Origin: Glandiceps talaboti
Lineage: Eukaryota; Hemichordata; Enteropneusta; Spengelidae
Assembly (NCBI RefSeq): GCF_964340395.1
Contig: NC_135561.1
Location: 13,497,961 to 13,561,960, forward strand
Direction of reading: 5' to 3'
DNA: 64,000 nucleotides
The notes beneath the pieces were generated by a model. That model was not told the DNA's origin. It saw nothing but the letters and a program-made list of their open reading frames with translations, and ran no database searches. The stretch's first letter is position 1; every line of letters starts with the position of its first letter. Positions 1 to 12,420 of this stretch are shown here, in pieces. The translations under genes and the position numbers were made by a program.

Positions 1-648
1 GTTGTTATGTCGTGACCAATACCAGGCAACAAGTCAATTACTGATACACCACCATACGTTCCTGGTGAAGAGATAATAAAACAATATTATTTAGTGATAA
101 TAGTAATATCATTAATAAAAAAATTAACACAACACCATTTTGATTGTCAAAGGCTATTTCGGTAATTAGGTGAGACTCTCCAAACGTACAAATGTAATTG
201 TAGCGACAAAAAATGAAAACTATGATTAGATTTAGTAACATCATAAAAAAATATTAGGAAATAAGCCATCGCATCAACATTAGGCCAAAAAAAGGGTTTT
301 GTTTCTCGTCCTCGCGCGCGTCATCCTAAAACATGCGCGTCGCACGTTTTTTTTCCTCCGTACCGTTACTCCAACAATTATTTTCCAACTGCATGGTACA
401 TCTCGATCATGAAGTGCGCCACACACGACAGAAGAATAGAACGCTTGTACAGCGCATGTGCTGTCGTCGCCCATGTTATACTATTTATAGGGGAGTTGTT
501 TTGCTTTTGTCGGTACAAGTGTCGGCTGGGAGCAAAATTTTGCGTCCGTTAGGACTTGTGTCGGTCAAAAGGTCAGTCAAAGTTTGTCGATTGTTTGAAG
601 ATCTGTGCAAAGGTATAAAAAAAACTTAGTACTGGTGACCGGTTTATT

Positions 649-1083
649 TTGCCTGAACAGTATGAGCAATGTCGCGTAGAAGCTCTCGTTTCATGTGTAT
701 GTGACGGAACTTTCCAGACTGTCCCGCTACAGGCAAAATTAGATGTGACAGAATTTGGCAAGTATTTGAAGATCATTTTGATCGACGACACTGAGAAAGT
801 GACCAAGCAACCTGTAATGAATGCATTCCAATTCCTGATGTCAGAAAGGAGTACTAAAGTTTGGCCTGCATTTCGCAATTTAGATCGCCCATGGAAGTAT
901 AACGTGGGTTATACTTCCATGGATCGCCCAAACAAGCGATTCCAACTTCACAATGCAATTGTCAGATGGCTGCAAGACCATAATTTGGGATGGCAGAAAG
1001 GATACCGATCCTTGGGTGAACATTTCGTTCATGTGTTAGGGGAGTGTTTGTGGCTGGTTGATCCACATCGTCAGAATTACTGA
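649..1083 (+). CDS. 144-codon ORF inside the TIR element, unknown function
   Basis: Open frame of 144 codons between the inverted repeats of the flanking element. Its codon 1 (CCTGAACAG region) is not an ATG, so the true start is unknown or lies in an upstream exon. The C-terminal half (roughly residues 75-140) has a pattern remembered from repeat-derived proteins of marine invertebrates: a short arginine/asparagine segment, then NAIVRWLQDHNLGW, a histidine/valine helix and a terminal LW-[VI]-D-x-H motif. I cannot name that family. Residues 82-95 are encoded by a perfect 15-bp inverted repeat (889-903/908-922), which is odd for a constrained protein. It could be a captured gene fragment or a decayed element protein. 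Confidence 0.35.
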   Translation: MPEQYEQCRVEALVSCVCDGTFQTVPLQAKLDVTEFGKYLKIILIDDTEKVTKQPVMNAFQFLMSERSTKVWPAFRNLDRPWKYNVGYTSMDRPNKRFQLHNAIVRWLQDHNLGWQKGYRSLGEHFVHVLGECLWLVDPHRQNY

Positions 1084-1418
1084 ACAGTTCAGAGTTTATA
1101 ATGAACACAAAAAACAAGTACAAATACACTGTCACATGAAAGTCCTCTCATGATGGAAAGTTTCCCAACTACAGATGAGTGGCTGTAAAACAATGTTGCA
1201 TTAAATGCAAGAAGTTTACTCTTGCAGTGTTAAAGTTGAATAAATGTTATTTATATTTAAATGGAAATTCATCTGTGTTGGTGAACCATAGTAAATTTTC
1301 TAGTTGTGTTTGGAACAATGTTCAAATTGAATACAATGTTATTTATAGTTATGCATGGTATTTTGTAATCATATTGGTGAGTCAGTGTGGGCTTCCATCC
1401 CCCACTCCCCCCCCACAC

Positions 1419-1426
<8 letters not shown>

Positions 1427-1462
<36 letters not shown>
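1427..1462 (+). repeat. Poly(A) run, 36 nt
   Basis: Uninterrupted adenines after a C-rich stretch, inside the right part of the TIR element. Could be a relic retroposon tail or simple slippage. Confidence 0.9.
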
Positions 1463-1463
<1 letters not shown>

Positions 1464-1528
1464 GCGTCACCGCATCATTTTCAAAATTACTCTAGGACGA
1501 GAAACAATTCTTTTTTTTTTGGGCCTTA

Positions 1529-3264
1529 GCTGAATACTCCGGTACTCACAATCATAACATCAACTAGGACTCTTTCATATTATTGATACATCTCCACATG
1601 ACTTTGAGGAAGAACATCATCAAAATTCGACACTACATTGTCAAGATCTTTGAGGGATGATCGCACAATACAATGTCTCACCAGCTCATTAAACGAACTT
1701 CGTTCGTTTAGGACCCCCCCCCCCCCTCTGAACAAATGTTCACAAGTGCGACATTGACACGTTTATATATGAAAATTGTGGCGGTCACTCTACTACGGTC
1801 GATGCACTGCAATGTAAAAACATGATGGTAAACACATTACATTACTAACCGGGAACCCATCATTGTATTTCACTCTAGGAGCAAATTTTAATCAACTTAT
1901 CAACATTTCAGTTGTAAATATAGATGTTGTCATTGACAAGGTATCAATTTTCGTTTAGAAAAATTACTAACCGATGCTTTCGATAAATTATCGGTAAGTT
2001 CAACATGTACTCACCCGGTGGATTGTACAGGCATATGAACAACCAATAAATAGCGTAGTATATTGCTAGTGTCAGCATGTCGATGAAGTCTTAGTAGTCA
2101 CTTTCAAATAAGAATAAAAGAGAAAAAGAATATGTGATCTTTAACAGCACTTTTTTAAACTTCCACCCAAATAGCTATATAAGAACATGAAAGTCTGACC
2201 TGAACAGGAAAGTCAAGTGATTTAGAAAAAAATAGTATCATTTCTTAATCGATTTCTCCTCGAAGCAATCGATCGATAATAACCATTTTTCAAATTAATT
2301 CAATAAACCAATATTCAATTTACAGTTCACCAGAAAACGTGCAATACTAGATATACATAGTATAATTAGATATAGCTATTATATGTGGAGCCATATGATG
2401 GTCAGATGGTTTAAGTTCCTTGTTTGGAATCTGCAGTATTGTTCATGATTGTGGCCCGAGTCAGCGTGGCTTTAAAGTTGAACCCTATGTGGAGGACGTG
2501 GAGGATTTAATCTCATCCATTTACAGAGGGGACCAATAGATTGTCTGCTCACCTGGAGAACGAGGAGGTTATAATATAATTATTTTTTTAGTTGTTGTTT
2601 CAATGCAGATCTATGACGATGATTACTGTAAAGTGCTACGATAACGACACCCATTGGAGAAGACACTTTATAAATATTATATATTCTTATAGTTTAAAAG
2701 TAAACATCTGGTGAACGTGACCTTGTGACCTTATTACCAACAGCAACTAGTCAGAGTAATCGCAACATTATCATAAAAAAATTAATTAATTAATTAATTA
2801 CAATAATATGTATGGAATATTTCAGAATGTATTCGTTAAATGCATCCCAACTTTAACAACAATACGTGAATATCAATTATATATCAATTTGGCAGTTGAG
2901 GAAAATAGTGAAAGTGGAATATTAAAAGTGAAAGTCAATAGGTGAATTTGCTGCCAATACGTCACGAATGTCACTGCAATTTGCAACACTAACGTGCAAA
3001 CACTGATTCTAAATGTGTTGACCTTGTGGTTTCAATATTTAGTTATTTCGGTTGATTTTTTTTCTTATAAGTATATCAGTAGGATTAACATTAACTCAAG
3101 CAACAAAGTCTTCTCTTGTGTTTGGAATAGTAATGCATAAGCTTATATCAATGTATTCGTCCGCCCGCACGCTCGCCCGGCAGCCCACCCAACCCAGGAG
3201 GCATTGCGGCGCAACGACTACGCATGCGCTGATTTATTGACTGGTGACTCAGACCTACGCTACT
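1529..3264. other. Intergenic, no gene recognised
   Basis: AT-rich sequence with stops in all frames. Contains a perfect 9-bp inverted repeat with a 3-nt loop (1692-1712, TAAACGAAC/GTTCGTTTA) followed by a C13 run, and a short (TTAA)n tract near 2780. A GC-richer patch at about 3160-3235 directly precedes the LINE 3' end. Confidence 0.6.
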
Positions 3265-5845
3265 ATATTTTTATTATTATATTCTTTATTTCAGGCCATT
3301 AAAAAAGTCCCATACAACCACAAAAAAATAAAAATACTATAGAAAAAAAACAACTAATTATACAATACAAGTCGGTAATTTTTCCAGAAACTGGAGTAAA
3401 AATAATTGTCGGAGAGAATACACGTCTTAATTATTTCATTGTGACTCTCGTGTAGCCGTTCACCAAATTTGAACAACAAGTTGCGTTGTAATGAGGTAAA
3501 ATTAAAAATATTCCTGCTGACACAATTGTTACTTATGCTAACTGCCCCTCTAAGGCCAAAAACTATTCGCAACGTGTTGTTATATGCTACCTGTATTTTA
3601 CGAAGCATCGTGTTGCTATAACTACACCAAACTTGTAAACAGTAAACACTATATAAAAAACTCCTAAAAAGTGTACATTTCACACGCTCCGAGCAATGAA
3701 CAAAATTTCTGACAATAATATTTGCCCTCGCATACATAGCTCTAAGTTATCTCTGCATATCTGCTTCATCGCACCCATTGGAGGTCACTATGTATCCAAG
3801 ATATTTTTTAACTGTAACAAAATTCAACTGTTTGCCATATAAATAAACAGAAGGCATTCTGGTTGGTTTCCATTGCCGAGGAAAAAATGACACACATTCT
3901 GTTTTTGTTGTATGGAACAGAATATCGTGTTCCATGCCAAATTGCTCACATATCTTAATTAGTTTCTGTAATGACTTAATCGAAGGCGAAATCAATACAA
4001 TGTCATCTGCATAAAGCAAATGGTTCAAAATCTTGCCAGCTATGTGACACCCGACTCCCGCCAACTTCAGCCTTTTGGTAAGATTTTCGATGTAGACTGC
4101 AAATAACTTTGGAGAGATTATGCTTCCCTGGCGTACCCCATTAATGACTTTAAAATGGTTAGATTCCGTAGAACCCCAACGTACAAAAAACAGCTGAGCA
4201 TGATACCAGTACTGAAGGATGCGAACAATAAACAGTGGCGTTTCACTATCAATCAGTTTCCTAAACAGAGTCCAATGGTTAACCCTATCAAATGCTTTCC
4301 TCGCATCCAAGAAACAAGAGAAAACTGGGGAATTGTGTCTTTTGTAAAAATCAACAATCTCTTTGAGTACAAAAATGCACATGTCAGTGGAATGGTTCTT
4401 TTTGAACCCGAATTGAAAATCACTAGTCACAATATACTTCTCAATGCGACTCAAAGTGCACATTTCAAATAATTTAGAAGCTGTTGTAACTATAGCGACT
4501 GGTCTATAATTATCTACTGAAGTGAGATCCTTAGCTTTATCCTTTACTATTGGCACAATTGTGGCATCCATAAAACTATTCGGAAGCCATCCATGGACAA
4601 AGAATGCAGTAAAACACATACTGAGCAAGTCAAAGACGATCGGGTTTGCATAAATGAGGTGTTCAGACATTATGCCATCCCTCCCCATAGCTTTTCCTTT
4701 ATCTAGATTAAAAGCTGCCTCTTTAAGTTCATTAGGCGTAACGGTCATTTCGCAATCAAACTCGATATTAGACAGAGTTGACTGAACAAATTCCTTATTC
4801 TGACTGTTAGAAACAGAATTAAGTAAACTCTCATAATGTGTTTTCCACATACTAGCAATATCCCTGTAGCCTGTACAACCACCAACTGTACTAGGTAAAG
4901 GACAGTTAGTGGCTCCAGAGCAAGCCCTTACGGAATTCCAAAATTTCCGAGAATTATTCTGTACAAGGTTGTTAGCCATAGCATCTGCCTTAGCCTTATT
5001 CTCCCTCCGCTTACAAGTCCTAAATGCTAGCTTGAATTTGGCTCGCGTTGTACGCATCAACTCCCAGAGGGGACCTGAACGGGGTTTACCATAAACCACC
5101 CATATCTTAAACGCATCCCGTGCACTATCATGTAGATCGCGTAAGTAATCATTCCAACCCGGCACTTCACGAAAATTATTCATATTTGAGTGTGGAATGC
5201 TATTTTCAGCAGCCTGCTTCAAGGCACTAATTACTTCCGAATAAAACAAACTCAAATCGGCAAGGTGGTCGCTGTTGGTACAATTTGGATCCAGACATTT
5301 AAGGGTATTACATGGGATGCAAACGTTGCTAAGTAATTCTCCTGTCATTAGCTGATAACTTGTCAAATTGTCATACTTTGCTCTCTGCCAATTCGGCCTA
5401 GCATTGATGCCATTTTGAGAATCAGAAGCGAAACGAGTTAAACCTGATGTTTCAATACTAACACCGATGGGGAAATGATCAGACGAGATAAAATCATGAA
5501 AAATCTCTACATTACAAATGGCTTTGTGCACAGAGTGAGTACTAAGACAGTGATCTAACCAATGTGTATTCCCATGGGCTTCACTATAAAACGTAAAATT
5601 GTCTTTGTTCCTACCCAAAATATCGATATCAGAAATAAACAAATTGTTCTCTCTACAATGTTGCTCTAATTCATTCCCAAACAGTGATCCCAAATCGGCA
5701 TTAAAGTCCCCAAGAATTACTGTATTAACGGTTTCAACTTCCTGAATGATACTATTAATCTTAGCCAAATAACGCGAATATTCATCGTAGTTCTCTCTAG
5801 AACATGTCGGTAAATAGACACAAAGTATAAACTATAAGGGCGGCC
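3265..5845 (-). mobile_element. 5'-truncated non-LTR retrotransposon (LINE, CR1/Jockey-like)
   Basis: Minus-strand copy whose ORF2 covers the C-terminal part of an EEP endonuclease and a full reverse transcriptase. The element ends with AATAAA and an A/T-rich tail at about 3265-3300. The 5' boundary near 5845 is where endonuclease homology stops: only the part from the VYLPT strand onward is present and roughly the first half of the endonuclease is missing, typical of incomplete target-primed reverse transcription. I cannot fix the clade; the motifs fit the broad CR1/Jockey group. Confidence 0.85.
3354..5845 (-). pseudogene. LINE ORF2 (endonuclease + reverse transcriptase), one in-frame stop
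   Basis: Starting in frame upstream of 5768, the protein shows endonuclease motifs GDFNADLG and SSDHFPIGV, then reverse transcriptase motifs: DNYRPVAI, FGFKKNHSTD, FLDARKAFDRVNH (catalytic Asp of block A), NGVRQGSIISP, and LLYADDIVL with the catalytic YADD. The frame is broken only by a TAA at 3747-3749, after which the same frame stays open to 3354 and reads as the usual CR1-type C-terminal region. An in-frame TAG also sits about 60 nt upstream of codon 5768, near the truncation. Stop plus truncation make this copy inactive, but near-intact coding suggests fairly recent insertion. Confidence 0.85.
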
Positions 5846-6010
5846 CTTTTTATTTTTCTGTTTCTCATCTCCCGACCGACCCCTGAGCACAGCAAAATTG
5901 TAAGGTTCCCCATGGCGTCTAGTTCTGCCGAGGCCACGACCTTGCGACATTGGCCCCCTAAAATTACAAATGAAGCAATAATTTTCCCACCTTGCGTCGC
6001 TTTGGCGCAT
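5846..6010 (-). other. Open stretch abutting the LINE 5' end, unassigned
   Basis: An ATG-initiated minus-strand frame starts at 6010 and runs 97 codons into the LINE, but inside the LINE it uses a different frame from ORF2. The first 55 codons are basic and Gly/Arg-rich and resemble nothing I can name. It could be LINE 5' sequence or an unrelated insertion. Confidence 0.3.
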
Positions 6011-6525
6011 TCATTTTACGGCAGACATCAAAATTATCTAAGTCCACGGCCGGACCAGGCCAGGCTCTGACTCGACGTGAATCCCACAAGAAGTATACTG
6101 ACTGCGTACAGGGAAAGTTTTGTTGACATCATATAAGATACAGTGTGACAACGCGCAGTTCTATTGTTAACATAAAAAATGCCACAAAAAGATCAACTTT
6201 GATAAACTTAATCTACAAATGAAAACATTAGAGGGATTAGATGAGACGTCGAAATGGACGTCTCTCGTCACATGTTTTGTCTACTGTCACTGTCGTGACC
6301 TCTGACCTAATCACTGACGTGTGCGAAACACTGAACTTGCTACCGGAACATCTATCTGCCATGCCACAGCTCAGAAGCCTTCGTGAACCAAATTTATGGG
6401 ACAGGTTGTGATTTTCATTTGTTGACGGGTTAAATTAAATGAGTACATGTGTATTTTGATTCCGAAAAAGCTGTGTTAGGGGATCGTGTTGCATGATGTT
6501 CACAGTGCTAGTGACACATGTGAAT

Positions 6526-6561
6526 GTCAGGAGATGTTGATGTACATCAACATCTCCTGAC
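6526..6561. repeat. 36-bp perfect palindrome
   Basis: GTCAGGAGATGTTGATGT followed directly by its exact reverse complement, with no spacer. Able to extrude a cruciform; origin unknown. Confidence 0.9.
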
Positions 6562-6694
6562 GAGTGATTTACTCACGAAACAGGCTTGTAGAGACGAAAA
6601 ACCCGACTTGATTTTCTTCTACCCTCAACATATACTCCGCTCTGCGTGCAGACGCATCGAGCACTGTACTACGGACAAATCTTACCACTGACTT

Positions 6695-6732
<38 letters not shown>

Positions 6733-7500
6733 TGATATATTGTTTAGAAAGATTGGACAGCCAGGTAGTCACAATTTTTAATCTGAATATCAATGAATAG
6801 CAGTGCTAAAATTTATAATTCCCATTTTTCAGACAATGACAATGAACAACTTCAAAATAAGTCACAGTGAACATATGATTGAATAAAAACTTTGAGAAAT
6901 CCTAAACTTGTAACTACTTGTTTCATTTTTAAAATTGTTAGTACACTGCTGTGTTTATCATTCCCTCTTCAAATTCAAGACATTTTGAAGAAAGAAAATC
7001 CCTGACTTTAAAAAGTACCAAATGTGAACGAAAAACTTACAAATAATAGTCAAACAAACTTTAAAATAATTTATTTTTTATTAATTAACCGTTACTGGCT
7101 GTGTATCATGATTTGGTCCTGCTATATCAAATGACAGCATAGTTACGTACCGTAAACTTGCAATCTTGTTTCTATGTCAATTCATCCTAAAAAGAAAACC
7201 TAATTCATGACAACATGCATATATTATTGTATACTGTATAATTTCAATGGGTTTTCAATAAAGAACGTGAAAGATAAAAAAAAAACTTGCAATGATACGG
7301 AAAGCTGACATTAGGTGTCCTTGAAACTCAGAACTTGAATCTTTAACTAAAACTATCAACAAAGTCAAAGTTGGGATGCTCTGTAAATATTACATTAATT
7401 TTTTTCTGATTTGCACAACAAGTTCGTTCTTCATGTCTGACCGGGCGCACATGCCATGCCAGTGATTACGCATTGATTCAGTGCCCAAATTTACTCACGA

Positions 7501-7590
<90 letters not shown>

Positions 7591-9917
7591 AACTTAAAAT
7601 TACATAATCTTAATTGCCTTCTTTTTCTAAGGTGTAATGTGTAGTACACAATTTTCAAAAAATAGCTTACTGGGAACTGTTATTATGAATGAAATTTTTT
7701 TTATGTAGTTAGGTAATGGTCTATATGTAATGGTATATCTCAGACCACAGTATCTCTATAGTGGTCTGAGATAATTTATATGAATATTTCATAGACAATA
7801 ATAATTGACCCCACTCCCTGTCAAATGACACCACTTTTTGGAACCAAGGGGCCTGTGACCCCACTTGTTGGAAACCTTGGCAGAACACCGCCGTCTAACC
7901 CCCCCCCTCTCACCCCCCACCCACCCCCTTTGTTACGTCAGAGCAGCATGTGTCTTTCATCATGGCTGAAGCCGTTGAGGTTTGATGAGGGACAGGGCTC
8001 AAAATTAATACTGTCACGCGGTACATTTTGCTGCAATGTAATAATAGCTCAGAATATTTCCATCATTTTCAAAATTATGCTTAAAATTGGTAAAAGTCAT
8101 ACTGCATTCCTAATTTCTTGACCAGTTTTTAGCTTTAAATCAGTTGTATTATCAGGGAAATGACCGACTCCATAGCGTTTCATGACCCATGACATGCATG
8201 TCCTTTGAAGACATTCCGATGTTTACATTATTACTTTTAATTACTTTTAAACAGTAAATCCCAAAGGGGTTCTGAGTTCTAGAAATGTTTACATGTTATC
8301 TGGTGGATTATTTTGACAAGTTCACACTGAAGAAATATGTTTCATAGAAGTAATGGTTTATATAAATGAAAATTCATCTAGCACACTGATGACAATCACG
8401 TAAGTGTTTCAAAACAAAAAGTTACATACTAAAGTTCAAATTGGATAACTTGAAAACATTGTTAGCGATGGCAATGCCACTTTGATTAATAGGACGAATG
8501 TATTAGTACTCCTGATAAAATCACACAATAGTGGCTACAGATATACACCCATCAGGATGATAAGTATTTAATCATCTTCTTCCAAAGTTGTTCTACAGAC
8601 TTGTCAACCTTGCTAAAATGAAGGAAAGAGACTTGTAACAAGGAATTCAATAAAGAGAAGAGAAATGAAGTTGTATAGAAACTAACAGGACAGAAATGAC
8701 AGAGAATAGAACTGAAAAAATACATTTTTTTTCTTGCCCCCCCCCCCCCCTTTTTTTTTATTTCGCCCGCCCGACCCGCCTGACTATTCCATTGGAGATG
8801 AGAAACAAAAAAAAAAAAAACCTCACCCTAATCAGACTGGACAAATTTTGAATCACACTGTTCCTCAACGAGCGATAAACTAGCAAATGTGTCAAAATTA
8901 TTCACTGCTTATCTCAGTGGCCGCTGTTTTATACTCCGTAAATGCGCGACTATTTACAAAGACTGACCACAGCTAGGTGATGCTATACATTGATATCTGT
9001 GCACAGTATGGCAGTGTGTGAATTACATTCCAAACATGATGCGGTAGACTTTCGATTAGCATTCTTCAACGTCGTCAAAAAAGTATAACCGCCTCACATA
9101 CATTTTGTTAAAATGGTGACGTTGTGTACGATCATTAGTTTTCTGTTCAATTTTACTCTGAAAACACTTTTAGTTAGTAATTTGACATCGTACGTCGATG
9201 AAAACATGTATTTTCCAAAATGGCGGGTAGTGACGTCACAAACTATTGCGAGGTTTTGGAGTCCTCAACATCGATGGTATAGCAAGTCTCGTGTATTACG
9301 ATATTTCGTCCAGACGCGATGCGTATGTGTATGTATACCCAACGTTTTAGAGTTTTGAATCTCTGCACGCCTTCGGATATTTAGTTTGAACAATTTTAGC
9401 TTTTCGGAGAAAATTAATCAAAAACTGTGATTGAAAAAAATCAGTGTGCAAAGATTGAGTTTAGGGAGATTAAGAGATTTAGACAAGGGCTAAAATATAG
9501 AACTGTCAACAACACTCAACATTCTCGTTCTATTTATATACAAATATAAAACATCAATATTGTACCATAGCTAACAGAAAGTTCAAACATATCAAATTAA
9601 ATATATCATGATTTTAGCATAATGATGACCAATGGTCACCAAATGCAGCCATTTCAATTCTAAAATCATCAACTTCAACTTCTGAATCCCTCCACCCCCC
9701 CCCCCATCCCCGCCGTGGACTGGTGACTTTCATTTTTGGTTAACCATTGTGTTGTCATTAGCCAGAGTAACTAACTCCTGTACATATCTAGTACTAACCT
9801 AGTACCTACAATATCATCGTGAGGCAGCTGGTCACAAATGGATCTACCCTGCACAAGCTTATGGGTTTTGCTTAGTTATGATATTACAATTATACCATCG
9901 CCAGCAATATACATACA
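6562..9917. other. AT-rich intergenic region, no gene recognised
   Basis: No convincing exon on either strand. Contains (TA)n tracts at about 6697-6729 and 7505-7590, a 12-bp perfect inverted repeat (7737-7748/7761-7772, ATCTCAGACCAC), poly-C/poly-T tracts near 8738-8760 and poly-C near 9693-9705. The 15-nt string TTTACTCACGAAACA occurs just before both the 6.57-kb and the 7.5-kb landmarks. Confidence 0.5.
7505..7590. repeat. (TA)n microsatellite
   Basis: About 40 TA units with one phase slip near 7580. Confidence 0.95.
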
Positions 9918-10940
9918 TAAACCATAAGAAAACACATATGTCCTATCAAGTTTGTTGATGTACCTTACAGTGTTAATGAATAATTTGCATAATTAATGAT
10001 TTTCGGTATTTAGGCTATATCTTAAGAATACATACTTCAATTTCAATATAATTCAGTGCACACGTTAACCTTAACAATCGCATATGTCCTGTTAAGCTTG
10101 TTGATGTACCTTTCAGTGTTAATGAATAATTTGCATAAGTAATGATTCTTGGTAATTAGGCTATATCTTACGACTGCATACGTCAATTTCAATATAATTC
10201 AGTACATACATTAACCATAACACATTGTGTATGTCCTATAAAGTTAGTTGATGTACCTTACAATGTTAATGAATAATTTGCACAATTAATGATTATCGGT
10301 AATTAGGCTATATCTTAAAACTGCATACTTCAATTTCAATACAATTTAGTACATATGTTAACCATAACAAAGCGGATATGTCCTATAACATTTTTGATAT
10401 AGCTTACAGTTTTAAAGAAAATTTTGCATAATTAATGATTTTAGGTAATTAGGCTATATCTTACTACTGCATACTTCAATTTCAATAAAATTCTGTACAT
10501 ACATTAACCATAACAAATTGTGTATGTCCTATAATGTTAGTTGATGTACCTTACAGTGTTAATGAATAATTTGCAAAATTAATGATTTTCGGTAATTAGG
10601 CTATATCTTAAGACTACATACTTCAATTTCAATTCAATTTAGTACATATGTTAACCATAACAAAGCAGATATGTCCTATAAAACTTTTGATATAGCTTAC
10701 AGTTTTAATGAAAAATTTGCATAATTAATGATTTTAGGTCACTAGGTTGTATCTTAAAAATGCAAGCTTCAAATTTCGTATAATATGATACATATATCAA
10801 CCATAATAATACGCACCTGTCCTATGAAGTTTGTTGCTACAACTTTTACCTTTAATGAGTATTTTGAATAATGAACGATATTCAGTAATTAAGCAGTATC
10901 ATACACTCTTACATACATTAACCTAAGAAAGCACGCTTGT
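9918..10940 (+). repeat. 146/147-bp satellite, about seven copies, dimeric higher-order structure
   Basis: The anchor TCCT(A/G)T recurs at 9941, 10087, 10234, 10381, 10527, 10674 and 10820, a spacing of 146-147 bp each time, with a degenerate eighth unit after 120 bp. Each unit holds AATTTGCATAATTAATGAT, then GGTAATTAGGCTATATC and a CTTCAATTTCAATA segment. Copies at 10234 and 10527 share GTTAGTTGATGTACC, while copies at 10381 and 10674 share TTTTGATATAGCTTACAG, so alternate units are most alike and the real repeat is a dimer of about 293 bp. Confidence 0.9.
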
Positions 10941-11775
10941 CCAAAAACAAAGCCTGTTACCATTGTTTTTTAAAAAAAATTTAATGAGTTATTTGCATAA
11001 TTAGTGATTCCCTTATGGGAGGCATTCAGTTTAAATCTGGTTTTATTAAAATGTTACAGGACAGTTCCACGGATTAACAGTAAGCGGACAGTTTCTTTGT
11101 GTAAAAGTATCCGGTTAACTGAAAAAAGAGAGTCCTTTAAATGAAATTGAGAGCAGAGTTGAAACAATAGGGAAAAGTCGGGAAGGAGTATAACTGTATC
11201 AAACACATAGAAGTTACAAGACGAAGTGTATGTTTATTTGTTATTACAATCAGACGATACTCAGCGACTGAAGTACAGTATTTCAAATTTGTACGATTTT
11301 ATTGTTTCAAAGACGAGGTTCACGCCCGCTTTCACGATGTTTTTGATAACATTTTTATTGTTGGTCATCATGGAATCATGTCGTTGATCATGACAGGTAC
11401 TCAACTGCATACAATGTCATTTTGTCCCCAAAACATGTTGCATAGTCAAATTATCATAACATTTACCAAATGCCAAACCTTATTAACAGTAATTTACATG
11501 TTTTCCATTTTTGTATTTGACAAGTGTGTTTCGTGCATCTTGGATGATGCGTGTACATGCACATGGTGCAAGGAGCTCGAGATATACATATCGAAATCAA
11601 TCCGCCAGGTCATACATGTGATGAGGCCATGGCATAAGTCGAGATTTCAAGGAGTGGCGATTTATTTTCAGTATAATAATCTTACTGTCTCTAAAAATGT
11701 CCAAATTACGTATTTTAGCACTTCAAGAGGTGTATAGAGGTGTATAATAAAACCTTGACCGTATAGCTTACGGGC

Positions 11776-12420
11776 CCTCCTAATGTCGGGCCCCTTACTT
11801 CCGCGTACGACCTGGGTCCGCAAAACCCATATCAGGGTGGGAAAGATTATTAGAGTATACTTCAACAACTTGTTGTTAGATTCAACAAGCTTAAATTAAT
11901 TGTGTTTGGAATTAGTCAACCCATGACCCAGATGTTCATTATGAAAATTACAGCATTTCACAAATCATAAAAAACTACTTCACGTTTTAGATTGCAATTA
12001 AAATAATGGGCAAATGAAAAACATCGCCAAAGGCAATTTTAATAATATTATTGAAATTAATCATTAACTTTTTGCTCTTTTGTATAAATGCAATCATCCT
12101 CCTTATGTCGGGCCCCTTCCGCGTACGACCTGTGTACGCAAAACCCATATCAGGGCGGGAAAGATTATTAGCATATACTTCAACAACTTGTTGTTAGATT
12201 CAACAAGCTCGAATTAATTGCGTTTTGGAATTAGTCAACCCATTACCCAGATGTTCATGAAATTTACAGCATTACATAAATCATAACAAAACTACTTCAC
12301 CTTTTAGATTGCAATTAAACTAATGGGCAAATAAAAAAACATCGCCAAAGACAGTTTTCATAGTATTATTGAAATTAATCATTAACTTTTTGCTCTTTTG
12401 TATAAATGGTATAAATGTAA
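11776..12420 (+). repeat. 322-bp tandem duplication
   Basis: Two adjacent copies beginning CCTCC(T)AATGTCGGGCCCC at 11776 and CCTCCTTATGTCGGGCCCC at 12098. They remain alignable to GTATAAATG(C/G) at the ends, with scattered substitutions and small indels. No ORF is conserved between them. Confidence 0.85.

Larger units (their letters stand above)
280..1528. mobile_element. Harbinger-like TIR element with TTA target duplication
   Basis: Seen: the left end begins GGCC followed by an A-run and TTTGTTTCTCGTCCT; the reverse complement of the right end reads GGCCC, an A-run, then TTGTTTCTCGTCCT. The imperfect terminal inverted repeats (about 30 bp, 283 onward and ending at 1525) are flanked by TTA on both sides (280-282 and 1526-1528). 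Known: GGCC-type termini with a 3-bp TWA duplication are usual for PIF/Harbinger DNA transposons. The 1.24-kb body carries one 144-codon ORF but no transposase I recognise, so it is probably non-autonomous, perhaps with captured sequence. A 36-nt A-run (1427-1462) lies near the right end. Confidence 0.6.

Noticed and set aside
4155-4472. 105-codon plus-strand frame
   Set aside because: Antisense shadow of the LINE reverse transcriptase.
11378-11737. 119-codon plus-strand frame
   Set aside because: No recognisable domain, a composition typical of AT-rich non-coding DNA, and no splice context.
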